Below are positions 35,765 through 45,360 of a stretch of 64,000 nucleotides of DNA, piece after piece. Made by a program: the position numbers and the translations under genes. The notes under the pieces are model-generated. The model saw only the letters and a list, made by a program, of their open reading frames with translations, had not been told where the DNA came from and ran no database searches. Where the stretch lies: the NCBI GenBank assembly GCA_012656075.1, contig JAAKBF010000324.1, positions 434,001 through 498,000 of the forward strand, written 5' to 3'. The first letter of the stretch is position 1, and the number at the start of each line of letters is the position of its first letter. Source of the stretch: Phytophthora hibernalis. Taxonomy: Eukaryota; Oomycota; Peronosporomycetes; Peronosporales; Peronosporaceae.

Positions 35765-37503
35765 CTAAGCTGTAGAGAACTCGAGAACCTCTCCGGTTAG
35801 TCTATCGTAGGACAGCTCTTGCTCACTCACAACCAATACGAGCATATTTGTTCCCTGGCATCCAGCATTTACGCCCTGGATCTGAATAGCTTGAGGGACA
35901 TCACGCTCTGTCAGGCGACTAACGTCAGCGATAAGAACACGGTTAGTTAGAGACCACGTCTGATAGTCAAGGAGACCATTCACCAATTCAGGAGTCAGAT
36001 CACCGTTAATCGAAGCGATATTAGCCAGTTCGTTGTGAAAGTGGTGGAAGTCGTAGTCATGGCTAATGTCGAACACCTGAGTAGAACCAATACGAACATT
36101 GAAGTTGCGAATCGACGAACCAGGATGGAGAGTCCAAGGAGCACTATCAAAAGGACTCTGGAACTGCTGAACAGCAGCCGAAGCGTAATTACCAGTCTGT
36201 TCGGCGAAAGGGAGGAAAATGACGTACTTAGCGTTCTTAACAGAAGCCGATAATTGAAGATCAAAAGCAGCATTCAGCTGACTCGATTGCTTTCAATACC
36301 AGCGCGCTGGTAGAACCATTGAGCATAGCAATCATTGTAGCGAACCTTCTTGACGGGTTTAGAGATGATCGCCTGAGGGTTCTCGAGATGGACAAACGGT
36401 ACATACAGGCGAGACGTAGTGAAATGCATGTAAGTTCCATCAATAGTGGGTTCAAGTGCATTGACAACAGCACCCCAAGAAACTGCAATCGAACCCGCAA
36501 CAGAAAGTGCGCTATTCATAGGATTGTTGCTTGCAGATGAAGCAACCATAAATGGACAAGTATTACCGCTCGAAAGTGTAGTACTCGTTAGCGTCATTCT
36601 AAGGGAGCTATCAATATCGATAGCTGAAGTGCCCTGATTAACGCGGAAACGAAGACGGATTTGTGGGTTAGCCATCAAGTCAATCTCCTTAAAAATCGGG
36701 TGAAGATCCACAACTTTGATTTTCAACATATAGTTTCACATTCCCATAATAGCACCAGCAGCACCAGATCCAGCTACGAAAGCACCACGTCCCAGCTGAT
36801 TAGCGATGGTAGTTGTTGCAGCAGCAGCACCAGTAGATGGCCAAGTCGTAGATGAGTCAGCACCAGCATTTGGAGGGTTTGAAAGAAGACGCTTTGCAAA
36901 ACCATCATTTGCAACCGACGCTGTAGCAGAAACAGTACCGGCGACGAAGGAGGTCGAGATTGCCGTGTTATTCGAATACCCATCTCCAGCATTAACAGCT
37001 GTAGCGCTGTACTTGGTTGATTGAGCAGCATCCGGGTATAGAAACGATTCAGCCCCATGCTTCTCGACATACCGAGGACTGTACCCGGTCTGAGCGCGGA
37101 TATTGTTCCAGAACAGCTTGTAGTCTGCCATCGAGACAATGGTTTTACCATTGAGTTCAAGCGACATCGAATCGATGACGTTAAAGTTGCCACACTTGGG
37201 AGCAACACAAAATCGGTTGGCTGCATACTGTACATTTGTAGCGTGCGTATTCTTCATCGATACCTTGTATGGTAGCATGATGTACGCATCACGAAGGCAG
37301 GCGAATCCCTCGCTTCCGTTTAGCTGAGCCGTAGCGTCAATAGTAATAACGCCATTTTGGTACGAGCCTTGATCAAGATCGATTACAAACGGCACACGCT
37401 TGCCAGAGGAGACTTTAATCTCCGGATCGCTCTTGAGAGAGCTCTGGTACAAATACTGGTCGGATAGTTGAGTTTCACTCATTGTTGAGATTCTATATGA
37501 CAT
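35765..37503 (-). CDS. Polinton major capsid protein (double jelly-roll), broken
   Basis: Reads over three pieces in one direction: 37503-36739, 36735-36275 and about 36290-35765, in total about 580 residues, the usual size of Polinton/adintovirus-type major capsid proteins. The N-terminal piece has VPFVIDLDQGSY, an early asymmetric-strand region, and MSLELNGKTIVSMADYKLFWN. The middle piece has a long loop with RLYVPFVHLENP; the last piece contains LPFAEQTGNYAS and the C-terminal jelly-roll. An in-frame TGA (36736-36738) separates pieces 1 and 2; a one-base change near 36285 separates 2 and 3. Starts divergently, 28 bp from the protease gene. Builds the icosahedral shell, by family. Confidence 0.75.
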
Positions 37504-37531
37504 GTAATATACTTTCTTAAAATTAATTATT

Positions 37532-37911
37532 ATGGAGCTCGTCAAGCCTATCACATCCGATCACGATCTTATCGAACTTGCCAAGCGTATTGGGGTACAT
37601 CTCGATGATATCTTTGAATCAAGTGAGATAACGAAGCCGCTCCCAAAGAAAGGTACATATCTGATTTTGCTACGACAAGCTAACATGGATGTAGGACACT
37701 GGACGGCCGTCAATGATGGTGAATTCTTCGATTCAATGGGCGAGGCAGCCCCAACAAAGTACGGAATCGGTAAGTACAACCTAAACAATACCAAGGTACG
37801 TATGGCAACTATTGTGGAATATGGTGTATGCTCTGGTTATATTGCAAACAAAAAAACAAGATGAGTATATTAAATCGATTCAGAGATCTGAATTTAGCTA
37901 TTTTGACTTAG
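37532..37911 (+). CDS. Adenain-like maturation cysteine protease (frame broken)
   Basis: Capsid-maturation protease of the C5/Ulp1 fold. Motifs in order: a hydrophobic strand YLILLRQ, the catalytic His in GHWTAV (about residue 55), the acidic residue in FFDSMG, and, after a one-base shift near 37796, the Cys motif YCGIWC. Without that shift the frame ends at 37864 and lacks the Cys motif. About 126 residues, near the small end of the family. Divergently paired with the major capsid gene, as typical for virion-protein modules. A break between Asp and Cys would abolish activity if real. Confidence 0.7.
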
Positions 37912-38367
37912 CCATTTTTGATGCTTCTTAGATCTGGAATGGACAGCTTTGTTTGATAACGTATATTTTCCATCACATTCACAGTGGTGCTTCTCATTTT
38001 TCTTTGCGTTAAGGGCTTCTCTGTTGGCTTCTCGATATGCTTTCTTATACTGTCTATTATAGAGCTTAGTGATTCTGAATGGATTATACTTATTGACACA
38101 GTTTAGTTTGTTAATCCATAATTGTTCATAGGCTTCAAGGTGAGTACGATCTTCCACTTCGTAGCTTTTGATCAGGACCAGTTTAAACTTATCAATATCA
38201 TGTTGTTAAAAGTAAGGGTAGATTGCCATACCCCGATGCTTATCACTTAGCCATTCGCGGTAATGTTTCTTATGCATCTGCCATCTCTTACGGGGTTCAT
38301 TGAACGTAGAACCAACGTATTGAATGTCGCTTTCCAAATGGATGATACGATAGATATGTCCGATCAT
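37894..38367 (-). pseudogene. GIY-YIG endonuclease with C-terminal zinc-finger-like tail, one stop codon
   Basis: Starts at ATG 38367: HIYRIIH...IQYVGST is the GIY-YIG pair (YR and YVG), followed by the Arg helix PRKRWQMHKKHY. An in-frame TAA near 38206 interrupts the frame, which then continues in the same phase to 37894 with EDRTHLEAYEQLWINKLN (the conserved Glu region) and a CxC...H...H tail (CECDGKY..HSRSKKH). Nicks DNA by family; in large viruses such genes act in repair or homing. Overlaps the 3' end of the protease gene by 18 bp. Confidence 0.75.
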
Positions 38368-38453
38368 GGTACAAATGTACTATTACTATATAATATACTA
38401 CATTATTTATCGGAATAGTATGCATTTTCTATTGATATAAATATATAGCAATA

Positions 38454-39542
38454 ATGTATCGCGAACTAACTATTTCAAGCGACGTACCAGCTCCCAAGCT
38501 GACCAAAGCTCTCAAGACTGGTAAGCTAAGTCTGACAGCTGATCAACTCAAGGGTAGTGGCTCTGTTATCCATCTCCATCCAGCCTCTTATGAGAAGGCG
38601 ATCAAAGCTCGAAAGGCAGGTCACGGCGTGCGTCTTGACATTACCAGACATGAAATTAAGAAGGGTTATAAGCGAGCCCAAGGAGGCTCTATTTGGGGTA
38701 AGATTAAGTCTGGTCTATCCTCCGCGTTCAAATTTGCAAAGGATAGTGTACTACTCAGCAAAGGACTTGATGCAGCAGTACCAGCTCTTGCAACGGCATT
38801 TGGAGCTCCTCACGGGTATGGTCATGAGGCGACTCATCGACATTACGGTGCCCAGGGTAATCGTCTTCATCGCTGAGTTGATCTTCCCCTCCAGGGGCTG
38901 CGAGTGCTGCGGCGTCCGATCGGATCAGGCGACGGAGCTCGGCGGCTACTTCAGTAGCGTAGATGAAGCGTTTGATCCATTGTAGCGCATCTTTTGAACG
39001 GTAGCGCTTCCTGTCAAAGGTCGTGAGCTTCTCAAGCGGCGCGTGCGTCCTAATTTCCTAGACTTGTCCTCGGTCGCTTTCGGCAGCGAGGCGCAGAGAA
39101 TGAACATGTTTGCGACTTCTTGCTGCGACTGAATGGCTACGCGCGAACCTCCCACATCGCAATCCCTGCCAGAGCAGCAATTAAGTCATTGACAGGAGTC
39201 GGTATATACGACTCTGACAGCGATGTGGAGAAAGAAGGTGGTCGTCTATCAATTGCAGAGGTGAGGAAGACAGCAAAGCATGATCTATCCTATGCAAAAC
39301 GTAAAGGAGTTCTAACCGATGCAGTTGATGCTGAAGAGAAGTTTCTACTGAGTAAGGCAACGAAGCCTGAGCATGGGGATCTAATTAAGTCTATTCGACG
39401 CGAGGTCCGTCGTCGTTATGGAGTAGGAGTAGCCACGAAGGGTAAGAAATTTGCTAAGGGTTCGTTAGAAGCTAAGGATCACATGGCTAAGATTCGAGCT
39501 ATGAGGAAGAAGCCTATGATAGCTGGATCATTTCGATTATGA
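38454..39542 (+). pseudogene. PX-like basic virion protein, split by a foreign insert
   Basis: N-terminal part 38454-38876: repeated structure with Lys-Gly-Lys turns (KTGKLSLTADQLKG; KARKAGHGVRLDI), then GGSIWGKIKSG, as in Polinton PX and related core/minor virion proteins. C-terminal part from about 39170 to 39542: acidic stretch DSDSDVEKEGG then a basic KRKGV...RREVRRRYG...KGKKFAKG tail. Between them, 38877-39165 is GC-rich and unrelated (see separate entry). The two parts are in the same phase. Probably binds DNA or bridges it to the capsid; inference. Confidence 0.6.
38877..39165 (-). mobile_element. Fragment of a Ty3/gypsy-like gag within the PX-like gene
   Basis: GC-rich 290-bp segment inside AT-rich viral coding DNA. 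Read on the minus strand it gives LEKLTTFDRKRYRSKDALQW and IKRFIYATEVAAELRRL, which resembles the gag region of oomycete gypsy retrotransposons. No LTR and no obvious target duplication is visible. It may be a filler inserted during break repair. Confidence 0.5.
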
Positions 39543-40446
39543 GCTTTTGATTAAAAAGTAGTATTAGCCAACTTATTTTTGGTCTCAGCAAGAGCATGAT
39601 TGAGACGGAAGTGTCGCGGAACTTGACCTTCTGATCATTCTGATTATAGATACTGATCGTGATTGAGGTACGCGAGCCATTGAGACAGTTCGTCCAAGCA
39701 TACTGACTCGGTTTGTATGAAATTAGCTGACCTACCTGAGCATCACCTCGATCGAATGCACTCAGAATATCGCCAGATGCAACGTAGTCATTTTTGATCA
39801 GATCACAGCGAACGATGTATGAGCTCGTAGGGTGAATCTGAGGAATGATATTCGAGAGCTGAGCACTTGCAACCATCGCAGAGGTAGAAGGATACGTACC
39901 AGCAGTAAGTCCTACTACCTTCCCAAAAGACGCGTTATCAATGATTAGACGAGGAACACGAGTAGTAGTCGGCAAACCAGTACCTCCAGAGGAGTACAAT
40001 CCTGAAGCAGGTCTTACCCAAGTACCACCTGTAGTAGGTAGAGACGTTGGTGTAGGACTGAAATCAAACTGGCCAGCATAATACACGCTATTCTCTGATA
40101 ATTGGATATAGAAGACATTTTCCCCAGATGGATTGATCAAATACGCTCCAGCATTAACGAGAGCCATCTGAATGCTCCGATTAATATCAGGGTATGTATA
40201 AATTCCATCAGGGAGTGTTATAATGATTGTCGACGTTGTTCCGGCAGTAGGAACTTCGATTTTCAAGCTATTGTTCCAGAACTGAGCAGCATCGATATTG
40301 TATTCGGAGTTGTACATCGTGATGGATTGAACAGCACAAGCTACATCACGAAAGTCAGCAGCCGAACCAGGAAAAGAATACTTCCAAGACGAATTGTATC
40401 CATCTTGAACGAGATTGGTAGAGTCAAGTTTCAGAAAGCTTGCCAT
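39514..40446 (-). CDS. Penton-like minor capsid protein (single jelly-roll)
   Basis: 310-residue open frame. N-terminus MASFLKLDSTNLV; the ADFRDVACAVQSITMYNSEYNI segment and the C-terminal VRCDLIKNDYVASGDILSAF, a Gly-rich turn, Pro-Ser-Tyr-x-Trp and IYNQNDQKVKFRD are typical for the minor capsid (penton) protein of Polintons, adintoviruses and Polinton-like viruses. The last ~20 residues after LLLRPK may be read-through after a shift. Immediately downstream of the ATPase on the same strand, the usual packaging/capsid neighbourhood. Forms capsid vertices, by family. Confidence 0.75.
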   Translation of the reverse strand: MASFLKLDSTNLVQDGYNSSWKYSFPGSAADFRDVACAVQSITMYNSEYNIDAAQFWNNSLKIEVPTAGTTSTIIITLPDGIYTYPDINRSIQMALVNAGAYLINPSGENVFYIQLSENSVYYAGQFDFSPTPTSLPTTGGTWVRPASGLYSSGGTGLPTTTRVPRLIIDNASFGKVVGLTAGTYPSTSAMVASAQLSNIIPQIHPTSSYIVRCDLIKNDYVASGDILSAFDRGDAQVGQLISYKPSQYAWTNCLNGSRTSITISIYNQNDQKVKFRDTSVSIMLLLRPKISWLILLFNQKLIIEMIQLS

Positions 40447-40494
40447 ATTGATTAGTATATGATTCTAACCATATTTCTGATCGATAAATTGGAA

Positions 40495-41175
40495 TTAGTC
40501 TTCAATCGTGATTGGTCTGTCAAAATTGTATCTGATTTGACCTTTGACAGAATCTATGAACAACATTTGTCCTTTGCGCTCAGTGGCTTTATTATAGTAA
40601 TAGACGATTGATCGATCATCAACGCCCTTGATGTTGAAATCACGTACAACCATCTGAAGATCACGCTTCGAATTAGCCTTTAGGATCGCTACATACTCGA
40701 ATTCAATCGAATCATCTTATCAGTAGCAAAGTTGTTGTGGCTTAGGAATATGGTACCCAATTTGAAGTGTCGGCCCCTGGTGTAGTAATGTGAGAAGATA
40801 TTTTTTGAAGTAGCTTATCGCTGCTGTAGTCATCAATGATGACAAGCTCAGGCTTGTTAGAACTGATTGGAGTATGTCGCACTTGATCAACGCTTGGTGG
40901 GGTATCGGGGTCAGCGAAGGTAATGAAGTCTTCCAACTTATCGCGCAAATATTCGTACAGTTCTTGGTGCGGATAACGAGCAATAATCGTTAGATGAGCA
41001 AATACGTGAGGGGAATGCCTGAGAATGAACATGCATAAATTGTTCTTCCCACTGAACGATGGTCCAAGGACCACCATTCTAAATAACTTTTTAATGTCAA
41101 GTGCTGGGATATCACCCATAGTGGCTGACTTGTATTTTTCGGTAGCGAACCACCAAAGTCAGGAATAGCGCTCAT
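40495..41175 (-). CDS. FtsK/HerA-type genome packaging ATPase (frame broken)
   Basis: Walker A VLGPSFSGKNN (about 41065), Walker B ELVIIDD (about 40835), then a sensor-like FLSHNN and the C-terminal KRDLQMVV...LFIDS segment, matching Polinton/NCLDV A32-type packaging ATPases of about 220-230 residues. The frame changes near 41130, at the A-run 40801-40806 (one base short) and near 40693. In the P-loop the usual Thr/Ser after GK is Asn, so activity is doubtful unless it is a sequence error. Pumps the genome into the capsid, by family. Confidence 0.75.
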
Positions 41176-41211
41176 GACTAAAATCGTTTGATCTATATAG
41201 GATTAAACAAA

Positions 41212-42784
41212 ATGAGTTCTGGTTTTTCATATCCACAACCAACTTTCCAATCATCGATCTATAACCCAGCGTTCTATTTGACATTGGACGCCAGTGGTTA
41301 TCTAACCTTTGATTACGCGCAAACTCTGTATTTGAGTAAGGATGATTACAGGATGAGCTACCTTAGCGGAGTAGTGCCCCGGAACGGCATCGATAGGATC
41401 TGCTCTTGTTCTGGGTGCTTCGGGTAATATCTCCGGCATTTCATCGCTAAGTGCCACTAACATTACTGGCATACTACAAACAGCTTCTCAACCGAATATC
41501 ACTTCGGTTGGAAATTTATCGTTCAGTGGATCATCGCGCTCGATATCGATAACAGTCGCTTCAAGCTACATCGATTGTCGAGAATATCGCCAGAACGGGA
41601 ATACGTACGATCTAAGCCTCCTACAATACATATCCGGAGTTAGTTTTGGTAGTGCTACAGCCAATAAAGTTTTATTATGCGACTCGAGTTTAAATATCGC
41701 AAATATTAATATGGTATCGGCCAGTACAATTAGTTGCACAAACTTACGACAGGGTTCGACGTATTATGATCTCTCTGGCTTCTTAACATTTATTCCGAGC
41801 TCGCTGACATTATCAAGCCTATATACGACAGGAAACATCGATTGCGGTGGGTTCATCAATGGGTTCTTAGCGTATGGCAATCAATCGCAAATTACGACAG
41901 TCGGATCGCTGACAGAGCTCGGTATCAACTCTACAGCAACGAATGAATATATGTCAATCAAAGGATCAGGGTATAGCTACTTAGATGGGAGTTATACCCG
42001 AATGATGACCCTATCTGGATCGAATATTACACCAGTTCAATTTCAAATAGAGGTGAGCAACGGATCGAGTGGTACAAGTACCAACGCAACCTGGTTCGGT
42101 AATTACACTAATAATGATCTTCGATTTGGTATCAATAACTCGACGTCAATGATTTTAACTACGACAGGGCGCTTAGGACTTGGAACTACAACACCAAGCG
42201 CTCCTCTGCATATATCAGGTAGCAACAGTTTTGTTTTTGATTCCGGTGGTTTAACCGTTTATAGGCTGCGAACGGACTCTGGCGCGACAGAGTCGGCTCT
42301 TGGACCGATCACATACAGTGTCGCCGGTATATTCGGAGGATACATCGCTTGTACAGCCATGGCGATGACGAGCGACCGCCGATTGAAGAAGAACATCCAG
42401 ATTGCGCCACTCGATCGAATCAAGCGTCTCTACGATACCTGTGATGTAGTTTTGTATGACTGGATCGAATCGGAGAATCGCCCTGGTCAAGAGGTAGGCC
42501 TCATCGCTCGAGACCTCGTCTCAGCTCACCTAACCGATTTAATCAGTATATTTTATAGGGATGATATCGAAGAAGGGGAAGATCCAACGCTTGAACCTGA
42601 TAAGCAACAGCTAAACATTGATTACAGTCAAATTGCTGCATACAACATGAAAATGATTCAGCATATGTTGTCTGAGATTGAAGATCTGAAAAACCGTTTG
42701 GCTAATATAGAGCAATCATGCGTATCGAGCATGGGAAATCAACCCGTTAGCAACGAAGAAATATCGAGTATGGATCAGACTTGA
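41212..42784 (+). CDS. Spike/fibre protein with C-terminal S74 self-cleaving chaperone domain
   Basis: About 520 residues. N-terminal part 41212-41390, one frame change near 41375, then open to 42784. The middle is Ser/Thr/Gly/Asn-rich with short repeats (NISGISSLSATNITGILQ type), typical of beta-helical trimeric fibres. The C-terminal S74 intramolecular chaperone domain (about 42300-42784) has the SDRRLKKNI motif carrying the catalytic Ser, then a tyrosine-rich segment and EVGLIARDL, followed by a coiled-coil tail. S74 proteins trimerise, cleave themselves and form phage tail spikes or surface fibres. Here the probable job is receptor binding on the virion; inference. No close neighbour in the same direction upstream. 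Confidence 0.75.
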
Positions 42785-42984
42785 TACTGGAAAGCTACGA
42801 AAAATTGATTTTGGTGATAGTAAATACCAACAATTTCGGGATCAAACCCCTTTGAAAGCGTACTCACACCTTGATCACAACGATCCAGAGCGTCGTAGGA
42901 GATACTATAGACGACACAAAGTTGATTATCCTCCGTATAGTGCCGATTTCATATCGAAAAATATCTTTGGTAGTGAAATTCAAC

Positions 42985-43218
42985 ATGGGTTGCGGACCGA
43001 GTAAAGAGCTCAAAACTAATTTGACTACCGATGACCCGCGTCAGATTGTGGGATCGACCATGCTCCAAGCTGATAAAATTATTGTTCTTGGTGATAGTGT
43101 TTTCCTCCCCACCCAACCCCCGAAGGAGAGTCTGCCATACTTGAGGTTTCTATCAGCGATAAAAAATTCAGTCTATCGAGGCTATGCAAATAGACTTGTA
43201 CGAAGCGGTATTGCTTAG
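42985..43218 (+). CDS. Small protein with N-terminal MGCGPS lipidation motif
   Basis: 77 residues from ATG 42985. The start MGCGPSK fits a myristoylation site (Gly2, Ser6) with a palmitoylatable Cys3. The frame is open further upstream to 42871, but the lipidation motif and the spacing after the spike gene support this start. Rest is soluble, with a Pro-rich LPTQPPKES segment. No family recognised. May attach to a membrane, e.g. during virion assembly or entry; inference. Confidence 0.5.
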   Translation: MGCGPSKELKTNLTTDDPRQIVGSTMLQADKIIVLGDSVFLPTQPPKESLPYLRFLSAIKNSVYRGYANRLVRSGIA

Positions 43219-43239
43219 ATAGCGAACGTCTTCACAGTT

Positions 43240-43476
43240 TTAGTCTTTTTTCGGTTGGTAAGCCCAGACGCGACCACCCTCTGTCTGAGTCGATGCATCC
43301 ACCTTCCTGATAGACTTATCAAGGTCAGTAGTCCAAACAGCTGCCTGAGTCTTCTGGGGGCGATCTTGAATGATCAGATTCTTCATGATGGCTTTAAGCT
43401 CGGCGACGTTGAGATCGGCGTTATCACCATAGCTACCACCTGAACTGGAAATAATGCGTGGGTTGAAGAAGAACAC
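43240..43476 (-). CDS. Small unknown Polinton protein (78 aa)
   Basis: Intact 78-residue frame with a short aromatic start MFFFNPRI, a helical segment VAELKAIMKNLI and a polar tail ending RVWAYQPKKD. No family recognised. Begins only 4 bp after the end of the 181-residue gene upstream on the same strand, suggesting joint transcription. Confidence 0.5.
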   Translation of the reverse strand: MFFFNPRIISSSGGSYGDNADLNVAELKAIMKNLIIQDRPQKTQAAVWTTDLDKSIRKVDASTQTEGGRVWAYQPKKD

Positions 43477-43480
43477 GTTT

Positions 43481-44026
43481 CTATAGTAGTCGAGTTATAA
43501 TTTCCTTAAACTCTTTATCGTCAATCATTCGATTGCTGTACATATCTACTGTGAGAGACTTGAGCTGCTTGATTATGCTCGGGTTGTCGTTCCCTAAATC
43601 TAACTCGCCTTTAAGTTTATCGTACTCAGCTCTAAGTGTCTCCAGAGGGTCCGTTAGCTTATCATGAAAGTTGTACTGAAGATGAGTAATGGCGAGGATC
43701 TCCTTGAACAGCTTTTTATCATCGATACTGAGCTTATTGTAGGCGGATTGATCGATATGGTTCTTATAGACAAGGGTTCTGATCATGGTTTGGAGACTAT
43801 CACTGATCTGGCATTTAGGTCCGCATTTACGTCGATTAGGTTGTACGATTACAAGGGTTTTAGCATCAAGATCAGGCAAACGGATGTACTTGCTACCCAG
43901 CTGACGATAAACGTAGGCACTTGGAGTCGCCAAACCTTGAATCTCATTGAGATTATAGGTTCTTCCGCGACGAACTGCACCTTCCAATGGAGCAACACCA
44001 GCACCTCTTAGACCACGCCCCTTCAA
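43481..44026 (-). CDS. Conserved-looking Polinton/PLV protein of unknown function (181 aa)
   Basis: Intact frame of 181 residues. Glycine/Arg-rich start, then YNLNEIQGLATPSAYVYRQL and GSKYIRLPDLDAKTLVIV, a basic PNRRKCGPKCQIS patch, and a helical C-terminal half with LKGELDLGNDNPSIIKQL. By memory of similar element layouts it resembles a gene recurring in Polinton-like viruses, but I cannot name a function. Same strand and tight spacing with its neighbours. Confidence 0.55.
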   Translation of the reverse strand: MKGRGLRGAGVAPLEGAVRRGRTYNLNEIQGLATPSAYVYRQLGSKYIRLPDLDAKTLVIVQPNRRKCGPKCQISDSLQTMIRTLVYKNHIDQSAYNKLSIDDKKLFKEILAITHLQYNFHDKLTDPLETLRAEYDKLKGELDLGNDNPSIIKQLKSLTVDMYSNRMIDDKEFKEIITRLL

Positions 44027-44082
44027 GCCACTCCCACTAACTCCTTTTACCCTTCGTTGATCTTGTCGGTCATTAAAGTCTT

Positions 44083-45360
44083 CTACATCTGTTTTCCAGG
44101 TAAAGCTTGAGTGTATTGCTTCGACTTCGCTGAATAGACTGCCTTTGTCGCTTTCATTGCTGATGTCGCTGCCTTCAACGCGGATCTTGCTGATTTTGAG
44201 TTTGACCCCTTCACTGCCTTTTTAGCTTCTTCATATCGCTTCTGAGCTTCACCATAAGCTTGAAAGGCTGCCTCCGAGTCATCATGAAGCTTTTGCAAAT
44301 TATCATCGTGATCATACTGCTCATTACTTTGACGCTTGATATCATGGGCCGATTTAAGGATCGCCTCATTTACTATTTTGAGGTTATCATCAAGGTTTTT
44401 ACGTCGTTGCTTATTTAGTTTCTTCTCTTTAACCAATTCAGCTGCTTCTTCATCACCTGATGGAAATGGATACTCAACATCCTTGAGATATCTATCCAAA
44501 TCCTCAAATCCATCAAGCAGCGATAGAAATGTATCCATCCATCTGATACCCTTCATTAGCCCCTTCCAAGCTTCACCAGATACTTGCTTGTGTTCTCCAT
44601 TTCTAATGTTTAGTGGTCTGGATCCAGATGGCTCACCAAAATAATATTTTGGATGGGGTTTAACATTATCAGTTGTCTGTACAATTGGTTTTAGTCGAAA
44701 AGGGATTTTAATACCCTTCGAATGAAGTTGTGTGTAATAATCAGTTAAAATCTTTTTAGCATCATTGTCCGCGTTGCTCAGCTTTGGGTTCATATCTTCA
44801 TCGATACCACTCATTGTGCCATATTTAGCTTCTCCGTTGCCTGGTGTGAAATGCTTTACGTCAATTTCCTCGTCATTCTTCCCGATTACCTCTAACTGAA
44901 GTCCTCTGTCTCTGATCATATTTATAAATGAACGTAGCGTAAGTTGCCAATTGACCTCCTTCGTGATCGCTTGTTTTGCTCGATTGCTACTCTTACCAAA
45001 GACGCTGATTGAATTACCATCGACCCATACATAACCATTTTCATCAACAGGTGATGATTTGGCTGTCCCTTTAAGGATGGGAACAATCTTCTTTCTTAAA
45101 CCATTGGCCTCAAGTAATTCCTTATTTTTACTAATGGTCCAAAACAATTTGAGTTTGCTATCAGACTGATCACTCGCTGTTGAAGTTGAATTATCGAAGA
45201 GAAAACTGTCCTCAAGTCTCTGTTTGGTGCGATCAGCAATATTTACTCTTTTCCTTTTTGATCCAATATATTGCCATATCTGTTGGGGACTATTTTTATC
45301 ATCCTTCCCCGTTTCGTCGCGTTCCCTTTTCATAGATGTAATTGAGAAATCGAACGTCAT
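44083..45360 (-). CDS. Unknown Polinton protein, 425 aa, coiled-coil C-terminus
   Basis: Intact 425-residue frame. Basic N-terminus, a central region with HTKPG-like turns, and a long charged helical C-terminal third (KKLNKQRRKNLDDNL... SEAAFQAYGEAQKRYEEAKKAVKG) ending in an Ala/Lys-rich stretch, typical of coiled coils or DNA-binding tails. No family recognised. Its first 62 bp overlap the end of the upstream 269-residue frame, so the two may be one protein joined by a frame change. Confidence 0.55.
   Translation of the reverse strand: MTFDFSITSMKRERDETGKDDKNSPQQIWQYIGSKRKRVNIADRTKQRLEDSFLFDNSTSTASDQSDSKLKLFWTISKNKELLEANGLRKKIVPILKGTAKSSPVDENGYVWVDGNSISVFGKSSNRAKQAITKEVNWQLTLRSFINMIRDRGLQLEVIGKNDEEIDVKHFTPGNGEAKYGTMSGIDEDMNPKLSNADNDAKKILTDYYTQLHSKGIKIPFRLKPIVQTTDNVKPHPKYYFGEPSGSRPLNIRNGEHKQVSGEAWKGLMKGIRWMDTFLSLLDGFEDLDRYLKDVEYPFPSGDEEAAELVKEKKLNKQRRKNLDDNLKIVNEAILKSAHDIKRQSNEQYDHDDNLQKLHDDSEAAFQAYGEAQKRYEEAKKAVKGSNSKSARSALKAATSAMKATKAVYSAKSKQYTQALPGKQM

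Noticed and set aside
36736..36738. TGA as a recoded sense codon in the capsid gene
   Set aside because: Other genes in the window use TGA as a normal stop (e.g. the integrase), and another gene of the element has an in-phase TAA; decay is simpler.
41212..42784. Bacterial or phage contamination suggested by the S74 spike
   Set aside because: The gene lies well inside an element with eukaryotic Polinton genes, TIRs and a target duplication in a host exon.
45299..45360. Programmed frameshift between the two long frames
   Set aside because: One-base losses are common throughout the window, so an artefact or simple overlap is more likely; no slippery site with structure was recognised.
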